Below the pieces are notes generated by a model. The model was given only the letters and a program-made list of their open reading frames with translations, searched no databases and was not told where the DNA came from. Shown here piece after piece: positions 1-5,791 of a DNA stretch of 7,408 bases. Position numbers and translations under genes: made by a program. Position 1 is the first letter of the stretch, and each line of letters starts with the position of its first letter. Origin of the DNA: Candidatus Dojkabacteria bacterium (GTDB lineage Bacteria > Patescibacteriota > Dojkabacteria > J137); assembly GCA_020429545.1 (NCBI GenBank), contig JAGQLF010000040.1, positions 1 through 7,408 of the forward strand, in the 5' to 3' direction.

Positions 1-325
1 CATCATTAATATTCTTTAACACATCATACTCACTAAATCTTAATGTATGTATTCCTTTCTTTTTTAGTGCTTTATCCCTTAACATATCTTGATCAACTTT
101 TTTATCAGCATGTGTAGTTCCATCAATCTCTATACAAAGTTTTAGTTTATGGCAATAAAAATCTAAGATAAAATTCTTGGTAGAATATTGTCTTCTAAAT
201 TTATAGCCTAAAAGCTGACTGTTTCTTAAATGTTTCCATAATTTTGCTTCTCCATATGTTGAGTCCTTTTTATTTTCTCTGGCAAAAGACTTTAATTTTT
301 TATTATATAAATAATTTAATTTCAT
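1..325 (-). CDS. DUF559 (Vsr-like) endonuclease, 3' end outside window
   Basis: 108 codons are visible from the ATG (complement of 323-325); the C-terminus runs off the window start. The translation has the DUF559/PF04480 core. It begins with an N-terminal helix ending EAKLWKHLRN (26-35), followed by GYKFRRQ (40-46) and the strand FILDFYC (52-58) with the likely catalytic Asp55. Next come CIEIDGTTH (64-72) with Glu66 and Asp68, and then LRFSEYDV (95-102). This family is related to very-short-patch-repair endonucleases with a PD-(D/E)XK-like fold; the actual substrate is generally unknown. Family members are about 115-125 aa, so nearly all of the protein is present. The start is preceded by GGGGTGA about 8 nt upstream, a good Shine-Dalgarno match contributed by the adjacent hairpin element. 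A second, clearly divergent family member lies at 4978-5334. Confidence 0.88.
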   Translation of the reverse strand, partial: MKLNYLYNKKLKSFARENKKDSTYGEAKLWKHLRNSQLLGYKFRRQYSTKNFILDFYCHKLKLCIEIDGTTHADKKVDQDMLRDKALKKKGIHTLRFSEYDVLKNIND

Positions 326-332
326 AATAGAT

Positions 333-395
333 CTCACCCCTAGGAATTTCGCAATAGCTCAATTCCTAGGCCCTCTCCTATAAGGAGAGGGGAAT
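333..395 (+). repeat. Two-hairpin palindromic element, copy 1
   Basis: Hairpin A pairs CCTAGGAATT (339-348) with AATTCCTAGG (361-370), a perfect 10 bp stem with a 12-nt loop. Hairpin B pairs CCCTCTCCT (371-379) with AGGAGAGGG (383-391). The layout CACCCC, stem A, stem B, GGGGAAT recurs at 514-573, 4906-4966, 5335-5394, 6694-6754 and 6769-6813. This copy sits directly 5' of the minus-strand DUF559 gene. Its CACCCC end read on the minus strand gives the GGGGTG that serves as that gene's ribosome binding site. Confidence 0.8.
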
Positions 396-442
396 ACAAG
401 TGTAATTTTATGGGGATATAGAAGTTTATCATAAAATAAGAA

Positions 443-476
443 CGGGACTGCAAACCCGGTCCTGTAATGAAAACAG
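443..476. other. Small inverted repeats in the intergenic gap
   Basis: CGGG (443-446) faces CCCG (455-458) around ACTGCAAA; alternatively GGAC (445-448) pairs with GTCC (459-462). CTGT and ACAG follow at 462-476. The segment is GC-richer than its surroundings and resembles short intergenic hairpins, but the stems are short. The rest of 396-513 shows no gene or other pattern. Confidence 0.3.
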
Positions 477-513
477 TATGGACTTATATTGATTTTAGAA
501 GTTAATGTATTTG

Positions 514-573
514 ACCTCATCCGTCAGATTACGCCAAGGCTGCGTCTGACACCTTCTCCTAAAGGGAGAAGTG
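514..573 (+). repeat. Two-hairpin palindromic element, copy 2 (solo)
   Basis: This copy has the same layout as the others: CCTCATCC, stem A GTCAGA (523-528)/TCTGAC (545-550), CACCTT, then stem B CTTCTCC (553-559)/GGAGAAG (565-571). It ends with GTGAAT, two bases before the stop codon of the minus-strand glycosyltransferase gene. No DUF559 gene adjoins it, so it is a solo copy. It could act as a transcript 3'-end hairpin for the glycosyltransferase gene, but no T-run follows on the minus strand, so it is not a standard intrinsic terminator. Confidence 0.72.
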
Positions 574-575
574 AA

Positions 576-2198
576 TTAATTCTGACGTGTTGATACAATC
601 TCATCAAAAGTTAAAGTTTCACCATTTCTTATTCTGTTAACAAAATCACTAAATATTTGTGCATTTTGGTCTTCTCCTAGTGATACACTTAGTTTATACA
701 GTGCTGCATGTGTAAATATAAAGTTTGGATCAATTTGCAGAGATTTTATGTATTCATCAAAAGCTTCATCAAACATCTGCCTATCAGCATATGTATTTCC
801 CAGATTGAATCGAGTATGAGGGTAAGTATCTGATATTTCAATTGCCTTTTTATAGTTCTCAATTGCTGAATCATAATCAAGATTATCAATATATGCCATT
901 CCTAAATTATTATAAACTCTTGCCGAATCAGTCTCATAATTTAGTTCATTTTGCCAAAAAGCTATTTCATTAGCCCATTCTTTATTTCTTGATATAGTCC
1001 TTAGTCCTAATAAAATAAAGACTAATATTACGATAGCTAAAATTATTCGATTAATTAATTTGTCGAAGTTTTCATCCATTTGATCTAAAAACCAAGCAAG
1101 GATTATGGCTAATCCAATAAAAGATCCATATAGCCAATGTTCCAGATACATTGAATTTAATGGAATAATTCCTGTAACAGGTATTAGAAATACCCAAAAT
1201 GTAGTAATACCAAGCCATAAAACACCTTTTTTCTTAAATGAAAAATAAGAAATGATAATAGAGCTTGCTATCCATATAAATCCAAAAATAAATCTTGCTG
1301 TATTAATAAATGTATACGCAGTGTATGGCTTTTCATAGTTTAAATCTTTTGGAAATACTATAAGTACAAAATAATCCCAGAGAATAGAAACAAATGTAAT
1401 TAACCTAACGCTCAAGTTTTTAGTATATACATTCTCATCAATATTTAGTCCAACATTATCTGTAAATTTTAATATACTAAATCTTGAAATAACGTAGAGT
1501 ATAGAAATAATCGTAGTAACACCAAGAATAGCTATTGCATATTTATTTTCAAAATATCCTTCATCTTTTCTAGAATTCCTATCATATATAAATATTAATG
1601 CTAGAAAAGCAAAGCTAATTACAGCTGTTTCTCTAGAGAGCAGAGCAAGTATTATTGATAGCACAGTTAAAATAGCAAAAATAAGCCTATGCTGCTTCTT
1701 ATGAAGTATTCTTAATAACAAGTGAGCAGCAATAAGTGTAAACATTAAATATATTGGATCTGCAAGTCCAGATATATAGCTAACTGCTTGAGTTAGTACT
1801 GGATGAATTCCAAACAAAATACTAGCAATAAAAGAGTGATTTTCTTTAAAACCTAACTTCTTTAATAATAAAAAGATTAAAATTGTGTTTATTGCATGTA
1901 AACTTATTTGAAGAATATGAAATGGAAGCGAATTTAATCCCCAAGCCAAGTAAAGAGCTCTGTAACTAATAGTCTGCAAAGGTCTGTAAAAATTGCTAGA
2001 TAAATCTGCACCTTCTAAAATTTGAGACGTAAAATATTCGTAAAACCTATCTCCAGATGTAATAGAGGAATTAAATCTCACAAATGTATCATCATCAAAG
2101 AAGAATTTGCCATTTATTACTGCTAGATATATAAAAAATATCAACAGGAATAAAGTTGTACTTAACAAAATTGTTTTATGTCTTTTAATAAAGTCCAT
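576..2198 (-). CDS. TMTC-like GT-C membrane glycosyltransferase with C-terminal TPR repeats
   Basis: 540 aa with about ten hydrophobic segments spread over residues 9-400, then a soluble tail. The first extracytoplasmic loop has DDD at 35-37, the position of the acidic catalytic motif in GT-C enzymes. It continues with NFYRPL (69-74) and GIHPVLTQAVSYISGLADPI (130-149), matching the HPVHTEAVAW-like block of TMTC/DUF1736 proteins. Further family-like pieces are FPKDLNYEKPY (282-292) and YLEHWLYGS (351-359). Two TPR units follow at about 426-459 and 460-493, each with the expected small/aromatic pattern (NNLGMAY..A...Y.KAI; FNLGNTY..A...Y.KSL). In this family, lipid-phosphate sugars are transferred to exported proteins or glycans outside the membrane; the sugar and acceptor are unknown here. 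No Shine-Dalgarno sequence precedes the ATG. The gene is divergent from the sortase block, and a shared role in envelope glycosylation is plausible. Confidence 0.82.
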   Translation of the reverse strand: MDFIKRHKTILLSTTLFLLIFFIYLAVINGKFFFDDDTFVRFNSSITSGDRFYEYFTSQILEGADLSSNFYRPLQTISYRALYLAWGLNSLPFHILQISLHAINTILIFLLLKKLGFKENHSFIASILFGIHPVLTQAVSYISGLADPIYLMFTLIAAHLLLRILHKKQHRLIFAILTVLSIILALLSRETAVISFAFLALIFIYDRNSRKDEGYFENKYAIAILGVTTIISILYVISRFSILKFTDNVGLNIDENVYTKNLSVRLITFVSILWDYFVLIVFPKDLNYEKPYTAYTFINTARFIFGFIWIASSIIISYFSFKKKGVLWLGITTFWVFLIPVTGIIPLNSMYLEHWLYGSFIGLAIILAWFLDQMDENFDKLINRIILAIVILVFILLGLRTISRNKEWANEIAFWQNELNYETDSARVYNNLGMAYIDNLDYDSAIENYKKAIEISDTYPHTRFNLGNTYADRQMFDEAFDEYIKSLQIDPNFIFTHAALYKLSVSLGEDQNAQIFSDFVNRIRNGETLTFDEIVSTRQN

Positions 2199-2217
2199 AA
2201 AAGTAGTTTACTATTAA

Positions 2218-2245
2218 TTAGCCATTAGCGCTTAGCTTTTAGCTC
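2218..2245 (-). repeat. Four heptamer repeats (TTAGCNN) in the 5' leader of the glycosyltransferase gene
   Basis: Four back-to-back 7-mers TTAGCCA, TTAGCGC, TTAGCTT and TTAGCTC run in perfect 7-nt phase. On the minus strand they read NNGCTAA four times. They lie between the likely minus-strand -10 (2256-2261) and the ATG at 2198, so they would be transcribed. A fifth, degenerate unit (TTTACGC) follows. The role is unknown; slippage-prone spacing or protein/RNA binding are possible. Confidence 0.6.
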
Positions 2246-2255
2246 TTTACGCTTC

Positions 2256-2261
2256 ATTATA
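2256..2261 (-). promoter_or_regulatory. Candidate -10 box for the glycosyltransferase gene
   Basis: The minus strand reads TATAAT at 2261-2256, about 58 nt upstream of the ATG. No convincing -35 box is seen 16-18 nt upstream. The region is very AT-rich, so a chance match is possible. Confidence 0.35.
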
Positions 2262-2373
2262 TTATTTTACTAATCACCTAATCTACTAATTAACTATTTT
2301 CCACTTTAAGAAAAAGGTTAAGGATTAAGATGAGAGAAGTTCTGTAATCTATATGCTAAGTCATGCTTCTGTA

Positions 2374-2382
2374 TGATATAAT
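2374..2382 (+). promoter_or_regulatory. Extended -10 promoter of the sortase gene (predicted leaderless)
   Basis: TGATATAAT is a perfect extended -10 (TGn-TATAAT). The last T of TATAAT is 2382 and the sortase ATG starts at 2389. A start site the usual 6-8 nt downstream would therefore fall on or next to the A of the ATG, giving a leaderless mRNA. This agrees with the absence of a Shine-Dalgarno sequence. No clear -35 is seen, which is usual for extended -10 promoters. Confidence 0.6.
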
Positions 2383-2388
2383 GAATAT

Positions 2389-3021
2389 ATGAAGAAATTT
2401 CTTAATATTATTGCACACATAAATATAACACTAGGTCTTGTTCTGATCATTGTGCCACTTGGATACCTAGGACTAAGTGCAACGCATATTCTTGAGCCAA
2501 ATACAGTATTTGCAACTGATGCAAAGAAAGAAACTGAGATTATTACATCAAAGCCACTATTTTTGGACGAAACAAAATCAGTTAACTCGCAAGTTGAGTT
2601 TGATATACCAAGCGATTCAGCTGCTGATCTTGGAAATAAATTGATTGTTCCAACTGCTGGCATTAACACGACTATCTGGGAAAGTGAGATTGGTACTTAT
2701 GCTCTAGATAAAGGCGTGTGGAGAATGCCATATCATGAAGCTCCAGATAGCGATATTTCGCCAGTTGTATTGGCAGCACATAGATGGGGAGCAAATAGTC
2801 TTACATGGGAATATAGAAAGCAAAATCTATTCTTAAATCTTCCTGATGTAAAAGTTGGCGATGAAATTACGATAGTTTGGTTTGGCGAAGAAATTAAATA
2901 TAGAGCTAATCATACAGAAGTAAACACAGAAGTTTCAAGAATAGACGATTTGATATTGGTTACATGTCAAAGTTATCACACACTAAACAGGGTTTTTGTA
3001 TATGCAGAAAGAATTGACTAA
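2389..3021 (+). CDS. Sortase (membrane-anchored cysteine transpeptidase)
   Basis: 210 aa. An N-terminal membrane segment (about 11-33) is followed by a polar linker and a sortase barrel from about residue 80 (KLIVPTAGINTTIW) to the end. The catalytic triad is visible: His131 in VVLAAHRWG, Cys193 in LILVTCQSYHTLN, and Arg201 in NRVFVYAERI. The LIVP..GIN..IW and YALDKGVWRMP blocks are typical of class D/E/F-like sortases, which cleave an LPXTG-like signal and join the protein to a cell-surface amine. The extracytoplasmic domain follows a single N-terminal anchor, so it acts at the outer face of the membrane. The next gene encodes a small secreted protein with LPGTG, a likely partner. It is transcribed from its own extended -10 promoter and ends 50 nt before the next ATG. 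The class assignment is tentative; the sortase call itself is firm. Confidence 0.93.
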   Translation: MKKFLNIIAHINITLGLVLIIVPLGYLGLSATHILEPNTVFATDAKKETEIITSKPLFLDETKSVNSQVEFDIPSDSAADLGNKLIVPTAGINTTIWESEIGTYALDKGVWRMPYHEAPDSDISPVVLAAHRWGANSLTWEYRKQNLFLNLPDVKVGDEITIVWFGEEIKYRANHTEVNTEVSRIDDLILVTCQSYHTLNRVFVYAERID

Positions 3022-3043
3022 TTCGATATATTTGTTATATAAT
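3014..3043 (+). promoter_or_regulatory. Candidate promoter for the LPGTG protein gene
   Basis: TTGACT (3014-3019) and TATAAT (3038-3043) are separated by 18 nt, close to the sigma-70-type consensus. The -35 box overlaps the sortase stop codon. The predicted start would leave about a 20-nt leader before the ATG at 3072, with no Shine-Dalgarno sequence. This suggests the small gene can be expressed apart from the sortase gene. Confidence 0.5.
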
Positions 3044-3071
3044 TACTAGTACTAATAATATAGTAAAACAT

Positions 3072-3368
3072 ATGAAAAATATCTTTTTATCAATAATTGT
3101 TGCAACGTTTGTACTAATAGTACCATTTGTAACAACTTCAAACGTTAAGGCTGCAGGTGTAGCTCAATGTTTACCAGGTACTGGTGTTAACGGAATTCCT
3201 TGCGAAGTTTGCTATGTAAACTCATACGGAATTTGCGTTCCAGATCTAGGCATAGATGACTCAGAACCAATATTTAGAACCGAAAATGCACTTGTTGCCG
3301 CAGCATTCTTTACTGCAGGATTAGTGTTATTTGCTAATGGTTCTGTAATGAAATCAAAGCTAAAATAA
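3072..3368 (+). CDS. Small secreted protein with LPGTG motif and C-terminal membrane anchor, probable sortase substrate
   Basis: 98 aa. A signal peptide (about 1-27, ending NVKAA) leads into a cysteine-bearing stretch with Cys33, Cys44, Cys47 and Cys55. LPGTG lies at 34-38. A hydrophobic segment (73-89) and a lysine tail (KSKLK) end the protein. Membrane segment plus basic tail is the usual end of a cell-wall sorting signal, but LPXTG normally sits just before that segment. Here it is about 35 residues upstream, close to the mature N-terminus. Cleavage between Thr37 and Gly38 would release only a roughly ten-residue N-terminal peptide, so either this is an unusual substrate or the motif serves another purpose. 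It lies directly downstream of the sortase gene with a likely promoter of its own. No family was recognised; the substrate role is inferred from motif and position. Confidence 0.72.
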   Translation: MKNIFLSIIVATFVLIVPFVTTSNVKAAGVAQCLPGTGVNGIPCEVCYVNSYGICVPDLGIDDSEPIFRTENALVAAAFFTAGLVLFANGSVMKSKLK

Positions 3369-3394
3369 GTATAAACACTTATTAATAAATACTC

Positions 3395-4615
3395 ATGAAA
3401 GTTTTAATCAACTTTATTCCAGGTATTGCTAGACTTTTTGCAGCTATTGTTCCTATTCTATTGCTATTTTTTTATACAAAGACAGCTAGCTTAGAACAGG
3501 TAGGTTTGGTTGGATACTTCATTTCACTGATTACTATTCTTGGAGTATTAACAGATTTTGGTTTACCAGAAGCTGCTCAAAGGTTTATTCCACAAAGTAA
3601 TAATAAGAAAGAGACTATAGGACAAATTCTTTTTACAGAAATTATAGTAGTTGTTCTTGGAATGTTACTTTTTACAGTATCTGATGTAATTTCTGATGGT
3701 GAAATAAGTAAAGGTTATTTTGCAATGCTGTTAATAGTATTTTTCTTTTCAATATCAAATGTTGTTTTAGTAATCTTTAATGGTTTAAATTATAAAAATA
3801 GATTAACAGCATACTTTTTTGCCTCTGCAGTAACGTTTTTTGCTATTTCTGCTATTACTTTTCTATTTTTTGATTTTAGCGCTGTAAATTCTTTCTTTAT
3901 TGGTAGATTAATCTCATGGGTTATATTTACTATATTGCCTTTAGTAGATTTATATAGATTAAATTTACTTGCTTTTAGTTTTAATATTCCAAAGAAATTT
4001 CTTAAATTTGCGTTTAATATTTTTACCGCATCTTTTGCGTATGTATTGTTTACACAGTGGGATTCAATTGTGGTTACTCAACTAGGATCTGCAAAAGAAA
4101 ATGGAATATACAAACCTGTGGAATTTTTAGCAAGCTTACCATTGGCACTAAGGGTTATTTTAGAAACAAAACTATTACCTGAATTTAGCGAAATTGAAGG
4201 AAAAGGAGATTTTTTAACTCTTAAGAATAAAACGCTATTTTATACAAAAGCGCTATCTGCACTATCTATTATAGTAACAATAATAGCTATTCCGTTTACG
4301 CATTTTGGACTAAGTATTTTTTACAACACCGAAATTGCTGATGAAGGTTCTTTAATCTTTGTTTTGACCCTAATTGGTACATTCTTATATATTCTTTCTA
4401 TTCCTGCAACAACAGCTCTTCAGGCTTTAAATAAAGAGCATAAGATAAGAAACGCAGCTACAGTTCAAAGTGCAATATTCTTAATTTTTGCTACAATTCT
4501 GTTTATTCCCCTTGGAACAGTATTTTTACCAATATTATTGGTAATTACTTGCGGAGGATATTTTGCATACACTTTTGCCTCAGTTTTAAGTATTTTTACT
4601 GAAAAGTTGAAATAA
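3395..4615 (+). CDS. Polysaccharide/oligosaccharide flippase (MATE/MOP superfamily, Wzx-like)
   Basis: 406 aa, almost entirely hydrophobic segments (about twelve), with short polar loops. The N-terminal pattern of KVLINFIPGIARLFAAIVPI, then TASLEQVGLVGYFISLITIL and TDFGLPEAAQRFIPQ (53-67), is characteristic of Wzx/RfbX-type exporters. These flip undecaprenyl-linked sugars or related lipid-linked glycans across the cytoplasmic membrane. The second half repeats the fold, beginning near KKFLKFAFNIFTASFAYVLFTQWDSIVV. Members usually run 420-500 aa, so this is on the short side but has a normal start and TAA stop. The ATG lies 26 nt after the previous stop and has no Shine-Dalgarno sequence, suggesting cotranscription with the LPGTG gene. 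With the divergent GT-C glycosyltransferase it would supply and use lipid-linked sugars at the outer face of the membrane; the substrate is unknown. Confidence 0.85.
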   Translation: MKVLINFIPGIARLFAAIVPILLLFFYTKTASLEQVGLVGYFISLITILGVLTDFGLPEAAQRFIPQSNNKKETIGQILFTEIIVVVLGMLLFTVSDVISDGEISKGYFAMLLIVFFFSISNVVLVIFNGLNYKNRLTAYFFASAVTFFAISAITFLFFDFSAVNSFFIGRLISWVIFTILPLVDLYRLNLLAFSFNIPKKFLKFAFNIFTASFAYVLFTQWDSIVVTQLGSAKENGIYKPVEFLASLPLALRVILETKLLPEFSEIEGKGDFLTLKNKTLFYTKALSALSIIVTIIAIPFTHFGLSIFYNTEIADEGSLIFVLTLIGTFLYILSIPATTALQALNKEHKIRNAATVQSAIFLIFATILFIPLGTVFLPILLVITCGGYFAYTFASVLSIFTEKLK

Positions 4616-4703
4616 ATGCTAGCTATTCGCCAATTTGCTTTGTAGCTAAAGATATCTACTCTTAAATATTGTTTCCAATCATTGACATTATAGGTGATTT
4701 TAA

Positions 4704-4753
4704 TATATACTGTATATAGATAAAGTTATTATTTAGGTATATTAAGTACTTAA
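4704..4753. other. Palindromes in the gene-free region after the flippase gene
   Basis: TATATAC-T-GTATATA (4704-4718) is a perfect 7-bp inverted repeat around one base, and TTAAGTACTTAA (4742-4753) is a perfect 12-bp palindrome. Both have operator-like size, but no gene starts close by, and AT-rich DNA yields such palindromes readily. Nothing else stands out between 4616 and 4770. Confidence 0.35.
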
Positions 4754-4770
4754 AATTAGTAATTTAGCTA

Positions 4771-4852
4771 GCTTCGATGAAGCAATGCTGACCCGGGATA
4801 GGGCTTCAACGTAACGAAGCTGATCCGAGCCAGAGCTTCGACGAAACGAAGT
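4771..4852 (+). repeat. Imperfect 32-bp tandem repeat with GCTTC/GAAGC hairpins
   Basis: 4789-4820 and 4821-4852 align without gaps at 24 of 32 positions. Both contain GCTTC, an 8-nt ACG-containing spacer, and GAAGC/GAAGT able to pair. A shorter related hairpin, GCTTC-GAT-GAAGC, lies just upstream at 4771-4783. The block is visibly GC-richer than the surrounding intergenic DNA. No coding function is credible. Confidence 0.6.
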
Positions 4853-4867
4853 GTAGGCGAGCTCTTT

Positions 4868-4893
4868 AACAACATTGCAATAGATAAGTGTTT
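4868..4893 (+). repeat. Left outer inverted repeat
   Basis: AACAACATTGCAAT, then AGAT, then AAGTGTTT. The reverse complement of 6818-6840 reads AACAACATTGCAAT, T, AAGTGTTT. The 14-mer and 8-mer blocks match perfectly. Confidence 0.8.
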
Positions 4894-4905
4894 GGATAAC
4901 CAAAT

Positions 4906-4966
4906 ATTCCTTCCTTGAGGAAGGTGCCGTGAATCGAGCAAGGCGATGATTCATGGCGGAAGGTGT
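4906..4966 (-). repeat. Two-hairpin palindromic element, left type (L1), 5' of a DUF559 gene
   Basis: On the plus strand, stem B is CCTTCC (4909-4914)/GGAAGG (4919-4924) with loop TTGA. Stem A is GCCGTGAATC (4926-4935)/GATTCATGGC (4948-4957), 10 bp with one G-T pair. The element ends GGAAGGTGT. It recurs as a direct repeat at 6694-6754 with 60 of 61 bases identical. Its 3' end lies 11 nt before the DUF559 ATG and provides AAGGTG as a likely ribosome binding site. Confidence 0.85.
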
Positions 4967-4977
4967 TATTATTAACC

Positions 4978-5334
4978 ATGATTCTAAACTACAATCCATC
5001 TCTCAAAGATAAAGCAAAGAAACTAAGAAAGAATATGACTTGGTCTGAAGCAAAACTTTGGGTAAAGCTAAAAAATAAACAGCTTGGATATGATTTTCAT
5101 AGGCAAAAGCCAATTGATGAGTATATTGTCGATTTCTTTTGTCCTGAGCTTAATTTAATAATTGAGCTTGATGGAACATCTCATACTGAAGAAAAGTATG
5201 AATATGATTTAAAAAGACAAATAAAGTTAGAATCTTTAGGCTTAAAGTTTTTAAGGTTTAGTGAGATTGATGTAAAAGATAGAATTAATGATGTGATTTA
5301 TACAATTGAGCATTGGATTGAGAGTCAACAGTAA
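4978..5334 (+). CDS. DUF559 (Vsr-like) endonuclease
   Basis: 118 aa and complete. Domain order is a basic N-terminal helix region, then TWSEAKLWVKLKNKQLGYDF (21-40), HRQKPIDEYIVDFFC (41-55) with Asp52, and LIIELDGTSH (60-69) with Glu63, Asp65 and His69. Next is an acidic/basic helix, then LKFLRFSEIDV (89-99). This is the full DUF559/PF04480 signature, related to Vsr mismatch endonucleases; the expected chemistry is DNA strand cleavage, with unknown target. I chose the ATG at 4978 over the in-frame GTG at 4963. The family begins with a short polar leader like this, and the GTG lies inside the AAGGTG that looks like the ribosome binding site. The gene is tightly sandwiched between hairpin elements: L1 ends 11 nt before the ATG, and R1 starts immediately after the TAA. 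It is clearly divergent from the family member at 1-325 (roughly half the aligned residues shared), so this is not a recent duplication. Confidence 0.92.
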   Translation: MILNYNPSLKDKAKKLRKNMTWSEAKLWVKLKNKQLGYDFHRQKPIDEYIVDFFCPELNLIIELDGTSHTEEKYEYDLKRQIKLESLGLKFLRFSEIDVKDRINDVIYTIEHWIESQQ

Positions 5335-5394
5335 CACACCCCGTCCCATGAAGTATTCTACTTCATGGTCCACCCCTCTCTAGAGGGGAAGTAA
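5335..5394 (+). repeat. Two-hairpin palindromic element, right type (R1), 3' of a DUF559 gene
   Basis: It starts directly after the DUF559 stop codon with CACACCCCGTC. Stem A is CCATGAAGTA (5346-5355)/TACTTCATGG (5359-5368), perfect 10 bp with loop TTC. Stem B is CCCCTC (5373-5378)/GAGGGG (5383-5388). It has the same layout as 6769-6813, but a different stem A sequence. It may double as the transcript end, though no T-run follows. Confidence 0.82.
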
Positions 5395-5397
5395 TAT

Positions 5398-5434
5398 TCG
5401 GTTATCTAAACCGACATATGTCGAAAGACTATGT
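5398..5434 (+). ncRNA. Adjacent hairpins at the start of the structured region
   Basis: TCGGTT (5398-5403) pairs with AACCGA (5409-5414). ACATA-T-GTC (5414-5422) pairs with GACTATGT (5427-5434) across a GAAA tetraloop. The two stems abut and could stack. CGGTTA (5400-5405) can alternatively pair with TAACCG (6617-6622) at the far end of the region. RNA function is inferred from structure only. Confidence 0.4.
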
Positions 5435-5455
5435 ATCTATTCTGCAAGGTATTAA

Positions 5456-5570
5456 GATTCTAGCTGAAAACGAGTCCAATTTATTGGATGAAGTTTGAAG
5501 CGTAGAAGATTGATATCCCGAAATTTCCACTTTAGTGGAAAATTGAGGGATCTAATTAATTTTCAGAATC
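5456..5570 (+). ncRNA. Candidate structured RNA domain with two TTTA-loop hairpins
   Basis: A closing helix pairs GATTCT (5456-5461) and GAAAA (5466-5470) with TTTTCAGAATC (5560-5570), 11 bp with a 4-nt AGCT bulge. Inside are TCCAA-TTTA-TTGGA (5475-5488) and a nested stem, ATCCC (5515-5519)/GGGAT (5547-5551) around TTTCCAC-TTTA-GTGGAAA (5524-5541). No open reading frame of note covers it. A further hairpin, TCTTCT-AATT-AGAAGA, sits at 5615-5630; 5571-5614 shows nothing else. Confidence 0.5.
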
Positions 5571-5640
5571 AATCAGACAAACACACAAAGGAAAGGTACG
5601 AGTTTATTTTGTTTTCTTCTAATTAGAAGATGCATTTTGT

Positions 5641-5786
5641 TCCTAGAGTGAGTTTATCGATACCTTAGTAAGCCCATCTGAACTAAAGAAATTTAGTTAT
5701 TGTAAGTAGAAATACTTATGATTCTTTGAAAAATCAAAGCAGCCTTGGGCTTTTTGAGGTATCGATAAACAAAATCTCAATAGGAG
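5641..5786 (+). promoter_or_regulatory. Candidate structured mRNA leader (cloverleaf-like) covering the ribosome binding site
   Basis: A perfect 14-bp stem pairs GTTTATCGATACCT (5652-5665) with AGGTATCGATAAAC (5757-5770). It encloses a 7-bp stem, AAGCCCA (5670-5676)/TGGGCTT (5746-5752). That opens into three hairpins: AACTAAA-GAAA-TTTAGTT (5681-5698), TAAGTA-GAAA-TACTTA (5703-5718) and CTTTGA-AAAA-TCAAAG (5724-5739). Outside the 14-bp stem, TCCTA+GAG (5641-5648) can pair with CTC (5776-5778) and TAGGA (5781-5785), burying most of the AGGAG (5782-5786) of the downstream gene. The layout suggests a cis-regulatory leader; the ligand, if any, is unknown. Confidence 0.6.
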
Positions 5787-5791
5787 ACATA

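Noticed and set aside
2361..2669. Minus-strand open frame of 102 codons opposite the sortase start
   Set aside because: It overlaps the well-supported sortase gene and its promoter, has no recognisable domain, and is a shadow frame.
4963..4977. GTG start for the complete DUF559 gene
   Set aside because: It lies within the hairpin element end that serves better as a ribosome binding site; ATG 4978 fits the family length.
4742..4999. Minus-strand open frame of 85 codons
   Set aside because: It runs across the tandem repeat, the inverted repeat, a hairpin element and the start of the DUF559 gene; its protein resembles no family.
5670..5752. tRNA or tRNA-like gene from the 7-bp stem with three arms
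   Set aside because: Arms have 4-nt loops, with no anticodon loop, T-loop or D-loop features.
5726..5791. Longer start for the secreted-protein gene
   Set aside because: The extra 22 codons pass through the leader hairpins and would precede the signal peptide, while ATG 5792 has AGGAG at the right distance.
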